Part shown: positions 19,292 to 28,894 of the stretch, one piece after another
How the letters are laid out: every line of letters begins with the position of its first letter
Position numbering within the stretch: position 1 is the stretch's first letter
NCBI RefSeq assembly: GCF_019457635.1
Contig: NZ_CP080412.1
Span: forward strand, 496,001-560,000
Length of the DNA stretch: 64,000 bases
From: Shewanella mangrovisoli
GTDB taxonomy: Bacteria; Pseudomonadota; Gammaproteobacteria; Enterobacterales; Shewanellaceae
Reading direction: 5' to 3'
Notes under the pieces: generated by a model
The model's input: only the letters and a program-made list of their open reading frames with translations
Told to the model about the DNA's origin: nothing
The model's database searches: none
Translations under genes and position numbers: made by a program

Positions 19292-19318
19292 AAAAAAGCC
19301 GCATTAAGCGGCTTTTTT
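19292..19318 (-). terminator. terminator downstream of rho
   Basis: AAAAAAGCCGC-ATTA-AGCGGCTTTTTT forms a strong intrinsic terminator 23 bases after the rho stop. Symmetric A/T runs let it also serve the convergent LysR gene. Confidence 0.88.
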
Positions 19319-19341
19319 GGAAGATTGACCTAAATTTAGGA

Positions 19342-20607
19342 TTAAGACTTAGCGCGTTTCATCGCGGTGAAGAATTCTTCGTTAGTCTTAGTCATTGCAA
19401 GCTTATCGATCAGGAACTCCATTGCGCTGACTTCATCCATTGGATTTAAGATCTTACGCAGGATCCACATCTTTTGCAGCTCATCAGGCGTGGTCAGTTT
19501 TTCTTCGCGACGAGTACCGCTGCGGTTAAAGTCGATTGCAGGGAAGACGCGTTTTTCAGCGGCCTTGCGTGACAGATGCAGTTCTTGGTTACCCGTACCT
19601 TTGAACTCTTCGTAAATCACTTCGTCCATTTTCGAGCCGGTATCAACCAGTGCGGTAGCAATAATAGTTAAGCTGCCGCCGTTTTCGATGTTACGAGCAG
19701 CACCGAAGAAGCGCTTAGGACGGTGCAGGGCGTTTGCATCCACACCACCGGTTAACACTTTGCCCGATGATGGGATTACAGTGTTGTAAGCACGCGCTAA
19801 GCGGGTGATAGAGTCGAGTAGGATCACAACGTCTTTCTTGTGCTCAACTAAACGCTTGGCTTTTTCAATGACCATTTCAGCCACTTGCACGTGACGGCTG
19901 GCTGGTTCGTCGAAGGTTGATGCAATCACTTCGCCTTGAACTAGGCGTTGCATCTCGGTCACTTCTTCAGGACGTTCATCGATCAGCAGTACCATCAACA
20001 CGACTTCAGGGTTGTTGTAGGTGATTGACTGAGCAATGTTTTGCAGTAATAAGGTTTTACCTGCTTTTGGTGGCGCGACGATCAGACCACGTTGTCCCTT
20101 ACCGATAGGAGAGCATAAATCCAGAATACGGGCAGTGATGTCTTCAGTAGAGCCATTACCACGCTCCATACGCATACGTTCTTCTGCGTGGAGTGGGGTT
20201 AAGTTTTCAAAGAGGATTTTGTTGCGAGAGTTTTCAGGTTTATCGAAGTTAACTTCGTTAACTTTTAGCAGGGCAAAATAACGTTCACCTTCTTTTGGTG
20301 GGCGAATCTTGCCAAAAATGGTGTCGCCCGTTCGCATGTTAAAGCGGCGAATTTGGCTTGGTGATACATAAATATCATCCGGGCCAGCTAAGTAAGATCC
20401 ATCTGCACTACGTAAGAAACCGAATCCGTCTTGGAGGATTTCTAATACACCGCCACCGAAAATGTCTTCGCCGCTTTTGGCGTGGGCTTTAAGAATAGAG
20501 AAAATAATGTCCTGCTTGCGAGCGCGGGCCATATTTTCGAGTTTCATGTTTTCGGCTAGCGAGACTAGGTCGGATATCGGCGTGTCTTTTAATTCAGTTA
20601 AGTTCAT
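19342..20607 (-). CDS. rho: transcription termination factor Rho
   Basis: Hexameric RNA-dependent ATPase/helicase that ends transcription. At 421 residues it matches E. coli Rho closely. The N-terminal helix bundle ([19 protein letters not shown]) and cold-shock-like RNA-binding domain ([30 protein letters not shown], residues about 54-85) precede the RecA-like domain with Walker A APPKAGKT, Walker [17 protein letters not shown], the Q-loop and the R-loop [20 protein letters not shown]. The leader between trxA and rho holds a hairpin; rho is autoregulated in E. coli by its leader. Confidence 0.98.
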   Translation of the reverse strand: MNLTELKDTPISDLVSLAENMKLENMARARKQDIIFSILKAHAKSGEDIFGGGVLEILQDGFGFLRSADGSYLAGPDDIYVSPSQIRRFNMRTGDTIFGKIRPPKEGERYFALLKVNEVNFDKPENSRNKILFENLTPLHAEERMRMERGNGSTEDITARILDLCSPIGKGQRGLIVAPPKAGKTLLLQNIAQSITYNNPEVVLMVLLIDERPEEVTEMQRLVQGEVIASTFDEPASRHVQVAEMVIEKAKRLVEHKKDVVILLDSITRLARAYNTVIPSSGKVLTGGVDANALHRPKRFFGAARNIENGGSLTIIATALVDTGSKMDEVIYEEFKGTGNQELHLSRKAAEKRVFPAIDFNRSGTRREEKLTTPDELQKMWILRKILNPMDEVSAMEFLIDKLAMTKTNEEFFTAMKRAKS

Positions 20608-20818
20608 GTTGGGGATCTTGTGTTACGCGACAAAGCTTACCGCAATCAATCAGTAAAGTTTGTGATTCAGGATAGTGATTGACGAGCGAGAAGTGGTTTA
20701 GTTAGAAAGAATCTGGTTATTAAAGTAGCACTAACAAAGCGGGGCGTCCAGAAATTTAGGGGTATTCCGGCACAATTAATTAAAGCTTGTGCCGGAGGTC
20801 ACTCATAGCGACAACAAA
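20608..20818 (-). promoter_or_regulatory. trxA-rho intergenic leader
   Basis: A 211-base gap holds the rho leader. A perfect 9-bp inverted repeat CCGGCACAA (20767-20775) and TTGTGCCGG (20787-20795) lies 24 bases after the trxA stop without a T-run. A Rho-dependent autoregulatory leader is expected here by analogy with E. coli. Confidence 0.5.
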
Positions 20819-21145
20819 TTAGATTTGTGCGTCGATGAACTCTTTTAATTGAGTTTTAGACAGTGCGCCAACTTTAGTTGCCGCTAATTCACCGTTCTTG
20901 AATAACAGTAAAGTTGGGATACCACGAACGCCATATTTCGCTGGAGAAACGTTGTTTTGGTCAACGTTTAATTTAGCGATAGTCACACGACCTGCGTACT
21001 CTTCGGCAACGTCGTCAAGGATTGGAGCGATCATTTTACATGGACCACACCATTCAGCCCAGAAGTCTACCAATACTGGTAAATCGGCCTTTAATACGTC
21101 GTTTTCGAAGCTGTCGTCGCTCAGGTATATAATTTTATCGCTCAT
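20819..21145 (-). CDS. trxA: thioredoxin 1
   Basis: Cytosolic dithiol reductase of 108 residues with the canonical active site [12 protein letters not shown] and cis-proline segment [13 protein letters not shown]. It reduces ribonucleotide reductase, methionine sulfoxide reductase and others using thioredoxin reductase. ATG 21145 follows CTGGAGAACATC; an in-frame upstream ATG at 21169 covers that ribosome site and is not used. Synteny trxA-rho with divergent rhlB matches E. coli. Confidence 0.97.
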   Translation of the reverse strand: MSDKIIYLSDDSFENDVLKADLPVLVDFWAEWCGPCKMIAPILDDVAEEYAGRVTIAKLNVDQNNVSPAKYGVRGIPTLLLFKNGELAATKVGALSKTQLKEFIDAQI

Positions 21146-21297
21146 GATGTTCTCCAGTTTGGTTGCCATTGCTGGTTTGTTAATGGCTTACCATGTATAT
21201 TGGGGCTGAAAAATAGCTTTTCAAGTTACCTTTTTACAATGTGGCTATTTCAAACGATCGAGTATCTTATTGCAACCCCAAATGGTATGCTTGCGCT

Positions 21298-22617
21298 ATG
21301 AGCCAAACACATTTATCTAATCAAAAATTTGCCGACCTTCCTCTACATCCAGAGGTTAAACAGGCACTTGCCGAAAACGGCTTTGAATTTTGTACGCCGA
21401 TCCAGGCGTTATCATTACCCGTATTACTTCAATCAAAAGATATCGCCGGCCAAGCCCAAACGGGCACGGGTAAGACAATGGCGTTTTTGGTTGCCACATT
21501 TAACCATTTATTGTCGACACCAGTCCCTGAGAACCGTCAGCTAAATCAGCCGCGCGCCATCATTATGGCTCCTACCCGCGAGCTGGCGATTCAAATCGCC
21601 AAAGACGCAATTCTCCTAGCCAAACACAGCCACTTAAAAGTGGGCATTGTCTATGGCGGTGAAAGCTATGATGTGCAGCGCAAGACGCTCGATCAAGGTG
21701 TAGACGTTCTGATTGGTACCACAGGTCGTATTATCGACTACGTGCGCCAAGGCATTATCAATCTCGGCGGCATTCAAGCGGTTGTGCTAGATGAAGCCGA
21801 TCGCATGTTCGACCTCGGTTTTATCAAGGATATCCGTTTCTTATTCCGACGTATGCCCAGTGCCGATCAGCGTCTGAATATGCTGTTTTCGGCGACACTT
21901 TCGATGAAAGTGCAGGAACTCGCCTACGATCATATGAATGATCCAGTAAAAGTCGAAATTGCCCCCGAAGAAAAAACCTCCAAGAACATCAAAGAAGAAA
22001 TTTTCTATCCTTCCCAAGAAGACAAAATGCGTTTGCTGCTAACGCTGATTGAAGAAGATTGGCCAGAGAAAGCCATTGTTTTTTCAAACACTAAGCACAG
22101 CTGTGAAAATTTATGGTCTTGGCTTGAAGGGGATGGCCATCGCGTCGGCTTGCTGACGGGCGATGTGCCGCAGAAGAAGCGTATTCGTATTCTTGAGCAA
22201 TTTACCCAAGGCCAATTGGATATTCTGGTCGCGACCGACGTTGCCGCGCGCGGGCTGCATATCTCTGATGTTTCTCACGTCTACAATTATGATTTACCTG
22301 ATGATTGTGAAGATTACGTCCACCGTATTGGTCGTACTGGGCGTGCGGGTAACAAAGGTGTATCGGTCAGTTTTGCCTGTGAAGAATACGCTCTGAATTT
22401 GCCTGCGATTGAAACCTACATCAATCACTCTATTCCTGTGAGTAATTATGACCGTGATGCATTGCTGGAAGATATTCCGCCGCCGGTCAAAATTCATCGC
22501 AAGCACCCTGCGGGAGCACGTAATTTACGCGAACGCTCAGGTGCAGGGCGACCACAAGGTGCCCATCGTAGTGGTGGACGTCCACCTCGCCATGACAGGA
22601 CGCGTAGACAGCCTTAA
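21298..22617 (+). CDS. rhlB: ATP-dependent RNA helicase RhlB
   Basis: DEAD-box helicase of 439 residues, part of the RNA degradosome with RNase E in gammaproteobacteria. Motifs in order: Q motif [13 protein letters not shown], Walker [24 protein letters not shown] in [14 protein letters not shown], and [10 protein letters not shown] near residue 360. A basic C-terminal tail rich in Arg and Pro (from about residue 400) suits RNA binding. ATG 21298 begins [11 protein letters not shown]; the longer frame to 21241 runs into the divergent trxA promoter region. The next gene starts directly after the stop. Confidence 0.96.
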   Translation: MSQTHLSNQKFADLPLHPEVKQALAENGFEFCTPIQALSLPVLLQSKDIAGQAQTGTGKTMAFLVATFNHLLSTPVPENRQLNQPRAIIMAPTRELAIQIAKDAILLAKHSHLKVGIVYGGESYDVQRKTLDQGVDVLIGTTGRIIDYVRQGIINLGGIQAVVLDEADRMFDLGFIKDIRFLFRRMPSADQRLNMLFSATLSMKVQELAYDHMNDPVKVEIAPEEKTSKNIKEEIFYPSQEDKMRLLLTLIEEDWPEKAIVFSNTKHSCENLWSWLEGDGHRVGLLTGDVPQKKRIRILEQFTQGQLDILVATDVAARGLHISDVSHVYNYDLPDDCEDYVHRIGRTGRAGNKGVSVSFACEEYALNLPAIETYINHSIPVSNYDRDALLEDIPPPVKIHRKHPAGARNLRERSGAGRPQGAHRSGGRPPRHDRTRRQP

Positions 22618-23544
22618 ATGCCAACACCCGCTTATGCCGCCATTACTTTAGGCTCTAATAGCTTTAATATGCTGATCGCTAAGACAAAAGGTGGTCAGCC
22701 ACAGATTATTGCTAAATACAAACGTAAAGTAAGGTTAGCCGAAGGCATTGGCGAAGATGGTCATTTAACCGCAGAAGTGATGCAGCGTGGCCTAGATTGC
22801 CTAGCGATGTTTGCCCAGATGTTAGCGCTGCATAAAATCCACCCTAATCATGTCGCTGTGATTGCCACTGCAACATTGCGCTGTATCCATAATGCCGATG
22901 AGTTTAATCAGAAGGCGATTCCGCTATTGGGTCATCCGATTGAGATTATCTCAGGCATGCGTGAGGCTGAGCTTATTTATCAAGGCATGGTGGCGACCAC
23001 TTGCGGCCAAGGTAGACGTTTAGTGATCGATATTGGTGGTGCGAGTACCGAGTTTATTATCGGTGATGGCCACCAAGTTCAGTTTAAGACTAGCTTACCT
23101 ATGGGCAGCGTGACCTTTAACCGTCGCTTCTTTAACAATGCCCCGTTGCAAGAGCTCGATTTCGATGATGCCAAGCAGGAAGTGTTGGAAGTCTTAGGTG
23201 AACATAGGCAAAGGTTAAAAGACTTGGGATGGCACTGTGTGGTGGGGGCCTCTGGCGCAGTGCAATCTGTGGTCGAAGTCTTAATGCACCGTAAGCAGTC
23301 TGAAATCATCACCTTAGCTGTGCTGAATCAGCTTAAAGCGGAAATCCTTGCCGAAGAACATGCCAGCCTTATGGGGATTATCGGCCTAAGTGCCGAGCGC
23401 GCACCGACATTTGCTGCAGGAGTAGCAATTTTACTCGCGCTCTTTGAGTTCTTGGGGATTGAGCAGTTGTCACTATCTGGCGGCGCACTGCGTGAGGGCG
23501 TGTTAGTGATGCTGGCACAGCGAATTTTAGAAGAAGCGATTTAA
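22618..23544 (+). CDS. short Ppx/GppA family phosphatase
   Basis: A 308-residue member of the exopolyphosphatase/guanosine pentaphosphatase family (actin-like ATPase fold). Phosphate-binding loops are visible in AAITLGSNSFNMLIAK, ATATLRCIHNADEF and VIDIGGASTEFIIG, and E in GMREAELIYQG. E. coli GppA and Ppx are about 500 residues; this protein stops after the two actin-like domains and lacks the C-terminal HD-like helical domains. It likely hydrolyses terminal phosphate from polyphosphate or pppGpp. In E. coli rhlB and gppA are also adjacent, and here the ATG abuts the rhlB stop, so coupling is likely. Confidence 0.86.
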   Translation: MPTPAYAAITLGSNSFNMLIAKTKGGQPQIIAKYKRKVRLAEGIGEDGHLTAEVMQRGLDCLAMFAQMLALHKIHPNHVAVIATATLRCIHNADEFNQKAIPLLGHPIEIISGMREAELIYQGMVATTCGQGRRLVIDIGGASTEFIIGDGHQVQFKTSLPMGSVTFNRRFFNNAPLQELDFDDAKQEVLEVLGEHRQRLKDLGWHCVVGASGAVQSVVEVLMHRKQSEIITLAVLNQLKAEILAEEHASLMGIIGLSAERAPTFAAGVAILLALFEFLGIEQLSLSGGALREGVLVMLAQRILEEAI

Positions 23545-23566
23545 CCTCTGCTCCATTTTAAAAAGA

Positions 23567-23600
23567 TAAAGGCCGCCAAGTGTAGACTTAGCGGCCTTTA
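23567..23600. terminator. bidirectional terminator, ppx/gppA-like and thioredoxin-like genes
   Basis: TAAAGGCCGC and GCGGCCTTTA form a 10-bp stem; the loop contains a further AAGT/ACTT pairing. It lies between convergent genes. Confidence 0.82.
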
Positions 23601-23618
23601 TTATTTAGCGACTCGAGG

Positions 23619-24155
23619 TTACTTTAAAATCTCGGCTAAATCTTTTTCGAGTGAGACGGTTGGACGTTCAACGATGCGGCCAATTTCTTTACCCTGTTGT
23701 AGCACGATAAAGGTGGGAATACGTTTGAATTCGTATTTTGCCGCCAGTCCTTCGGGATCTTGCTTGCTGCGATCAACCCCAATATAAGTCACTTTGATAT
23801 TGGGGTTAGCCACTTCTTCCATAATGCGAATAAAGCGTGGGGTTTCGCGATGGCAGTCTGGACACCAAGTGCCGATGATGACCACGATTTCGGTTGGCTC
23901 AGCGATGTTCTTAAGAGGGGCTAAGGCTGCGGTATCCACCTGATAGCTCTTGTAGCCCTCAGCAAACTCATTGAGATCTTTTACTAAATGTTGCGCTTCA
24001 ACTACACCGGTTAAAATCACTTCTTGTTTCTCCTCGCTGCAGGTGGCAATCAAGCCCTGTTGTTGCTCTTCAAAGCCACAGCCGCCATTTGCTAGTACTT
24101 GGCAACTAAAAAATAACGCGGTCGTGGCGAGTAATGCTTTAACGTTATTGTGCAT
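23619..24155 (-). CDS. exported thioredoxin-fold protein with CPDC motif
   Basis: A 178-residue protein with a signal peptide (MHNNVKALLATTALFFSCQVLANG) followed by a short Cys-containing segment (GGCGFEEQQQGLIATCSEE) and a thioredoxin domain. The redox centre is GTWCPDCHRETPRF, and the cis-Pro loop is FKRIPTFIVLQQGKEIG. The thioredoxin-like active site CPDC is unusual for TrxA and closer to exported thiol reductases. A periplasmic disulfide reductase or thiol-stress role is inferred. ATG 24155 is chosen because it gives a proper signal sequence; upstream in-frame codons to 24254 do not. Monocistronic, with a terminator downstream. Confidence 0.8.
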   Translation of the reverse strand: MHNNVKALLATTALFFSCQVLANGGCGFEEQQQGLIATCSEEKQEVILTGVVEAQHLVKDLNEFAEGYKSYQVDTAALAPLKNIAEPTEIVVIIGTWCPDCHRETPRFIRIMEEVANPNIKVTYIGVDRSKQDPEGLAAKYEFKRIPTFIVLQQGKEIGRIVERPTVSLEKDLAEILK

Positions 24156-24302
24156 GATATGCCCTCGAAATCGAAGAAGAATAATGAGTTTGCATTCAAA
24201 CACTAATTTGCGCTTTCTAAAAGTTGCGGATGAATTTGCTGCAACCCAGATCACGTAACGCTAATGTAAAACCTAAATCTTGCCTGCAAAATAGCGGTTT
24301 TG

Positions 24303-24701
24303 TTACTCGGTTTGGGCTAATAATTTACTAAGGATCGGTTTATTGGCTTCTGGGAAGTCGTAATGGCTTAGCTCATGTTTATTGACCCAAGCAATCTGTT
24401 GCCCTTCAAGCCCTTGCGCCTCTCCCGTAAATTCACTGACAGTGTGAATATCGAGTAACACTTGTTTATCGGGATAATCGTAGCTTAGCGCCATAAAAGG
24501 CTCGCTTGCGCTGACGATTAGCGCGACTTCCTCTTTTAGCTCACGAATTAAGGCTTGGGTGACGGTTTCGCCCTGTTCGACTTTGCCTCCTGGAAATTCC
24601 CACTTACCGCCTTGATGTAAATGCTCGGGGCGCTTAGCGAGTAGGATTTGCCCGTTAGGGTTGAGGATAATGCCGACGGCAACATGAATGCGTTTTGTCA
24701 T
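24303..24701 (-). CDS. mutT: 8-oxo-dGTP diphosphatase MutT
   Basis: Nudix hydrolase of 132 residues that removes 8-oxo-dGTP from the nucleotide pool. The N-terminus RIHVAVGIILNPNGQILLAKRP and the Nudix box GGKVEQGETVTQALIRELKEE are typical of MutT. The residue after the box REUXEEX is Ala (EEVAL) where the consensus has Gly (EEVGI in E. coli). It is the last gene of the yacG-zapD-coaE-pilDCB cluster, 34 bases after yacG. The same clustering of mutT, yacG, zapD and coaE occurs in E. coli. Confidence 0.93.
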   Translation of the reverse strand: MTKRIHVAVGIILNPNGQILLAKRPEHLHQGGKWEFPGGKVEQGETVTQALIRELKEEVALIVSASEPFMALSYDYPDKQVLLDIHTVSEFTGEAQGLEGQQIAWVNKHELSHYDFPEANKPILSKLLAQTE

Positions 24702-24735
24702 AAAATTCTGCTTATAAAGGGCTGATTATTAAGTA

Positions 24736-24945
24736 TTACTCTTTGAAAAAGCTTTCTTCGTCGTAACCGAGTTCATCTAATGCGTCGAGGTCAAACTCAG
24801 ATTTGACTGGAATGGCATGTTTTTCGGAGGCCCAATCGCCGAGGTCAATCATCTTGCAGCGCTCGCTACAAAAAGGTTTGAATTCCGATTGAGGAACCCA
24901 TTCTACTGGGGTTTTGCAAATTGGACAGTTGACGGTTAACGGCAT
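24736..24945 (-). CDS. yacG: DNA gyrase inhibitor YacG
   Basis: A 69-residue zinc protein. Four cysteines in [10 protein letters not shown] and [17 protein letters not shown] bind one zinc; the second stretch is the family signature. In E. coli YacG binds GyrB and inhibits gyrase. An acidic tail ([15 protein letters not shown]) ends the protein. ATG 24945 follows TAAGGAGAAG; an in-frame ATG at 24981 would bury this site. Confidence 0.95.
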   Translation of the reverse strand: MPLTVNCPICKTPVEWVPQSEFKPFCSERCKMIDLGDWASEKHAIPVKSEFDLDALDELGYDEESFFKE

Positions 24946-25067
24946 AATAGACTTCTCCTTAGCAGTCGACTGAAATAACAAGGGAATCGCTGAGTATCAA
25001 AAGTATGCCAGTAGGTAAATTTTGGCCTTAACTCGGCAGCAGCTTAGAGGTCGTTAGTGTAAAGGCT

Positions 25068-25802
25068 TCAGGCACAGGTCGCTAGTAGGAATTCGATGCT
25101 GCGGTCTGAGTGGCGCTGCTGGTCGAATTGGACAAAGTGGATGGCGTAGCGATTTCGATGACCACTGATGGTGGGGTAGCAGCCGTGTGCGGCATCGACT
25201 TTGACGCGTACTAGTGAGAGCGCTTGAGCACTATCACCTTGGTAAAAACCGGCATGGGCGGTGGCGTTATCGAAATGGGCGGTACTACGAGTTAACTGAA
25301 GCAAAAGCATGATGGGAGTGAGAAGGGGATCAAAATGGCTGATCCAAGCTTGGTAATCTCGCTGTCTTTCTTCCCAAGGTTTGGCGAGCCAAAAATGCAG
25401 CTGGGGAAGGTCGAAGTTGCAGCAGGCACCAGGCATACCAAAACGCTGTCGCAGAGCCGATAAAAAACGGTCTTGTTTGAGCTGGCTGCCGCAGCGCTCG
25501 GGACGTTGTAGTGGCTCCCTGGCTTGCATTAATGCTTGAATGTAAAACTCAATCTGTTCGCTATCGACATGGTCGAGCTCTTGCCATTTACTCAGTTGCA
25601 GCAGATTGCGCTCGATATCTTTAAGGACTTCATTGCGATAGTCGCAACGCTCCGATAATTCGCACAGGGAGAAAAGAGGGTAGAAACATCTATGCTGGTG
25701 GTCGTGATTTAGGTTATTACTGAGCTGTTTATTGAGATATTCGAGCCGCAAGTAGCTACGGATTTTCTCATTTAAAGGCTGTTCATAAACTAAGTCAGTC
25801 AT
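25068..25802 (-). CDS. zapD: cell division protein ZapD
   Basis: Cytoplasmic FtsZ-bundling protein (formerly YacF, DUF1342) of 244 residues. The N-terminal YEQPLNEKIRSYLRLEYL is the family signature, followed by helical segments and the beta domain (GCYPTISGHRNRYAIHFVQFD near the C-terminus). It crosslinks FtsZ protofilaments at the Z-ring. The start overlaps the coaE stop by eight bases, so the two are translationally coupled, as in E. coli. Confidence 0.95.
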   Translation of the reverse strand: MTDLVYEQPLNEKIRSYLRLEYLNKQLSNNLNHDHQHRCFYPLFSLCELSERCDYRNEVLKDIERNLLQLSKWQELDHVDSEQIEFYIQALMQAREPLQRPERCGSQLKQDRFLSALRQRFGMPGACCNFDLPQLHFWLAKPWEERQRDYQAWISHFDPLLTPIMLLLQLTRSTAHFDNATAHAGFYQGDSAQALSLVRVKVDAAHGCYPTISGHRNRYAIHFVQFDQQRHSDRSIEFLLATCA

Positions 25803-26412
25803 GGGCGTCGTGATTACCGGATAATTGTAAATAGCGCTGGTGCAATGCTTGCACCTCTTGTTTTAGTGTTGATATCTCTCCCTGATTATCAATAATGTCG
25901 TCGGCTCTGGCGAGTTTTTCACTGCGACTACATTGGCTATTAATGATGTTATTTACTTGAGTGGGGTCCACACTGTCCCGTTTTACGGTACGACGGATTT
26001 GCAACTCCGGCGAAATATCCACCACTAAAGTCCGATTGACTAACCTATCTAACCCGTTCTCAAATAGCAAGGGGACAACCATAATTACATAGTCAGAGGT
26101 CGCATTTTCGACTTGAGAAAGCATTTCTTGGCGGATCATAGGGTGGAGCAACTGATTCAACCATTGGCGCGTTTGTTCATCACTAAACACCCGTTGCCGC
26201 AGTTGTGCCCGGTCAAGCTCACCAGCCTCGGTTACTATTTCAGTGCCGAAGTGAGCGATAATGGCTTCGAGCCCTTTTGAGCCTTTTGCTACCACTTCGC
26301 GAGCCACGATATCGGCATCGACTAAATCGACACCTTCTTCGGCAAATAAATTGGCAACGGTAGTTTTACCGCTGCCAATGCCACCCGTTAGACCTACGAC
26401 AAACTTGGACAT
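25795..26412 (-). CDS. coaE: dephospho-CoA kinase
   Basis: Last enzyme of coenzyme A synthesis, phosphorylating the 3'-OH of dephospho-CoA. The 205 residues start MSKFVVGLTGGIGSGKTTVAN with the P-loop GGIGSGKT, and continue with the CoA-domain VDADIVAREVV and LLFENGLD. ATG 26412 is used; an upstream ATG (26436) would add eight residues. It is located between pilD and zapD, the common gammaproteobacterial order. Confidence 0.96.
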   Translation of the reverse strand: MSKFVVGLTGGIGSGKTTVANLFAEEGVDLVDADIVAREVVAKGSKGLEAIIAHFGTEIVTEAGELDRAQLRQRVFSDEQTRQWLNQLLHPMIRQEMLSQVENATSDYVIMVVPLLFENGLDRLVNRTLVVDISPELQIRRTVKRDSVDPTQVNNIINSQCSRSEKLARADDIIDNQGEISTLKQEVQALHQRYLQLSGNHDAHD

Positions 26413-26505
26413 AAGATTCCCATCTAGAGAAGGCACTTAATCGATTTAGACTATATCTGCACAAAATTGAATGCTAAACACTGAAGAAAGATATAGACAG
26501 TGTTT

Positions 26506-27432
26506 TTATAGCGTACTTAGATACCAATCGACTATAGGTTGTCCCCATATCAGGGCTATCCAACCAGCGGCAGCAATATAAGGCCCAAAGGGGATTGGAT
26601 TAGCTAGCTGATTACGTTTGAGTACGATGAGCGTGATGCCGACAAGGGCGCCGACTAAAGAGGAGAGTAATATGACTAGGGGGAGCATTTGCCAACCTAG
26701 CCATGCCCCAAATACGGCGAGCAGTTTAAAGTCGCCATATCCCATGCCTTCCTTACCTGTGAGTAGCTTAAACAGCCAAAACACCGACCAGAGACTCAAA
26801 TAGCCCGCTGCAGCGCCAATAACGGCATCGGTTGGAGTGGTAAAGGTCTGGTTGAGGTTAATGAGTAATCCTAGCCATAGGAGTGGAAGGGTCATCTGAT
26901 CTGGCAGTAGCATCTCATCCAGATCTATACCCGTTAATGCAATCAATACAAAGGTTAATACTGCAGCAAACACAAATTGCCAGCTAGGACCAAAATGCCA
27001 AGCTATTGTTGCAACTAATAATCCTGTTACTAACTCAACAATCGGATAGCGTGAGGAGATTGCTGTATTGCAGGCGGCGCATTTTCCCCTGAGCATTAAC
27101 CAGCCAACAATCGGCAAATTATGCCAAGGTTTGATTGCGGTCTTACATTTAGGACAGGCGGAACCTGGCACCACGAGATTGTATTTTTCAGGGTAAGTAT
27201 CTATCGGCTTGTTGAGCTTTTCGATACCAATCTGCTCTACTACATCTGCATGATATTCCTGTAGATATTGATTGCACTCCTGTTGCCACTCGCGCTTCAT
27301 CATCACCGTAAAGCGGTGAATGACAACATTTAAAAAGCTGCCAATAGCGGCGGCAAACACAAAACTTAACGTAATAAACAGCCAAGGACTCTGAGCAAGA
27401 GAGTGGCTTAAAAGAGAAATAAAGTCAGACAT
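26506..27432 (-). CDS. pilD: prepilin peptidase / N-methyltransferase PilD
   Basis: Inner membrane aspartic protease of 308 residues that cuts type IV prepilins and type II secretion pseudopilins after Gly and N-methylates the new N-terminus. The N-terminal cytoplasmic domain has two CxxC pairs (CPKCKTAIKPWHNLP and CAAC) that bind zinc. Catalytic aspartates are in TGIDLDEMLLPD and GYGDFKLLA (GxGDxK motif). About eight membrane segments are visible. It is third in pilB-pilC-pilD. Confidence 0.95.
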   Translation of the reverse strand: MSDFISLLSHSLAQSPWLFITLSFVFAAAIGSFLNVVIHRFTVMMKREWQQECNQYLQEYHADVVEQIGIEKLNKPIDTYPEKYNLVVPGSACPKCKTAIKPWHNLPIVGWLMLRGKCAACNTAISSRYPIVELVTGLLVATIAWHFGPSWQFVFAAVLTFVLIALTGIDLDEMLLPDQMTLPLLWLGLLINLNQTFTTPTDAVIGAAAGYLSLWSVFWLFKLLTGKEGMGYGDFKLLAVFGAWLGWQMLPLVILLSSLVGALVGITLIVLKRNQLANPIPFGPYIAAAGWIALIWGQPIVDWYLSTL

Positions 27433-27487
27433 TGGTAGTTCTTATTCTTAATGATTCAATCAGTTAGTTGGGTTCACAATGTGAAGC

Positions 27488-28753
27488 TTAACCCACGACA
27501 TTACCCATTTGGAAAATCGGTAGATACATACCGACAATTAAACCGCCGACCAAGGTGCCAATGACTACCATCATAATCGGCTCGATAAGGCTCGATAAGC
27601 CATCAACGGCATCATCCACTTGCATTTCATAAATATTGGCTACTTTATTGAGCATATTATCGAGTGAGCCAGATTCTTCACCAATCATCACCATTTGGAT
27701 CAGCATATCAGGGAAAAGCCCTGTGGTGCGCATGGCGACGTTCATCTGCATCCCCGCCATGACTTCTTGGCGTACCTTAAATAGAGCTTTGCGATAGACG
27801 GCATTGCCTGAAGCGCCCGCGGCGGACTCCATACCATCGATAAGGGGTACACCAGCCGCAAAGGTCGTGGCTAAAGTACGGGAAAATCTTGCCATCGCCG
27901 CTTTATGCAATATCTCGCCGATAACTGGGATTTTCAGCACTAGCTCATCGACGCGATCCCGAACGACCTGTGAATTACGGTGAGAACGTACAAATAACCA
28001 GATGCTGGCCACAATAGAAATCAAGAAAATATACCAAGAACTTTGTAAAAAACGTGAGATGCCCACAATCATTTGGGTAAAGGCGGGTAATTCGGCGCCA
28101 AAGCTTCTAAAAATTTCTTCAAATTGCGGTACTACAAAAAGTAGTAATAGTGCAGTGACGGCAATCGCGACCACTACTACAGCTGCGGGATAGAACATTG
28201 CCTTTTTAATCTTAGATTTTAAGGCTTCTGCTTTCTCTCTGTAGGTAGCGATTCGATCAAATACCGCATCGAGAGAGCCTGAATGCTCGCCTGCTGCAAC
28301 TAAGTCAACATAAAGATCATCGAAATAGCGTCTGTGGGGGCGTAACGCATCAGAGAGCGGAATACCTGATTGTATTTCCGATAGAATAGTGCCTAGCAGC
28401 TCGCGCATTTTTTGTTTTTCATGACCGCGGCCGAGCATTTCTATGGTGGTAACTAAGGGGACGCCTGCTGCCAACATGGTTGCAATTTGACGGGTCACCA
28501 TGGCGATATCCATGGGTTTTATATCGGGGTTATGGCTAAAAAGTGAGCTTGCTTTTTTACGGACAACTTTAGGGTTAACCCCTTGGAGCTTAAGCTGGCT
28601 TTTCACCTCGGCCACGCTGGCGCCTTTTAATTCGCCACCGGTCTTTTGGCCATCACGGTTTAAGCCCTTCCACTCAAAGGTATAAATCTTAGGTTGGCTT
28701 TTTTGCTCGTTCTTTTTGGCACGAGTTTTTTTTACTGTCGTTGCCGTCGCCAT
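27488..28753 (-). CDS. pilC: type IV pilus inner membrane platform PilC
   Basis: A 421-residue polytopic inner membrane protein on which PilB acts during pilus extension. It contains two GspF/T2SF domains (about 85-205 and 288-410), each ending in a membrane helix, with conserved segments VTRQIATMLAAGVPL and FSRTLATTFAAGVPLIDGM. The final membrane segment is IMMVVIGTLVGGLIVGMYLP. The N-terminus (KKTRAKKNEQKSQPK) is basic. The start follows CAGGAATACATT. Downstream of pilB by 141 bases. Confidence 0.95.
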   Translation of the reverse strand: MATATTVKKTRAKKNEQKSQPKIYTFEWKGLNRDGQKTGGELKGASVAEVKSQLKLQGVNPKVVRKKASSLFSHNPDIKPMDIAMVTRQIATMLAAGVPLVTTIEMLGRGHEKQKMRELLGTILSEIQSGIPLSDALRPHRRYFDDLYVDLVAAGEHSGSLDAVFDRIATYREKAEALKSKIKKAMFYPAAVVVVAIAVTALLLLFVVPQFEEIFRSFGAELPAFTQMIVGISRFLQSSWYIFLISIVASIWLFVRSHRNSQVVRDRVDELVLKIPVIGEILHKAAMARFSRTLATTFAAGVPLIDGMESAAGASGNAVYRKALFKVRQEVMAGMQMNVAMRTTGLFPDMLIQMVMIGEESGSLDNMLNKVANIYEMQVDDAVDGLSSLIEPIMMVVIGTLVGGLIVGMYLPIFQMGNVVG

Positions 28754-28894
28754 AATGTATTCCTGTCAGTCACAGTTAATTCCCGTTAGGCATTGCTAGC
28801 TATAAATTTATTGTTACTAGATTAGTATATAGAGCGAAAGAGAAATTAGTTAAACCTTTTACGAGTTTGGTTGAGTCGTGCAAAGGATTCGGCT

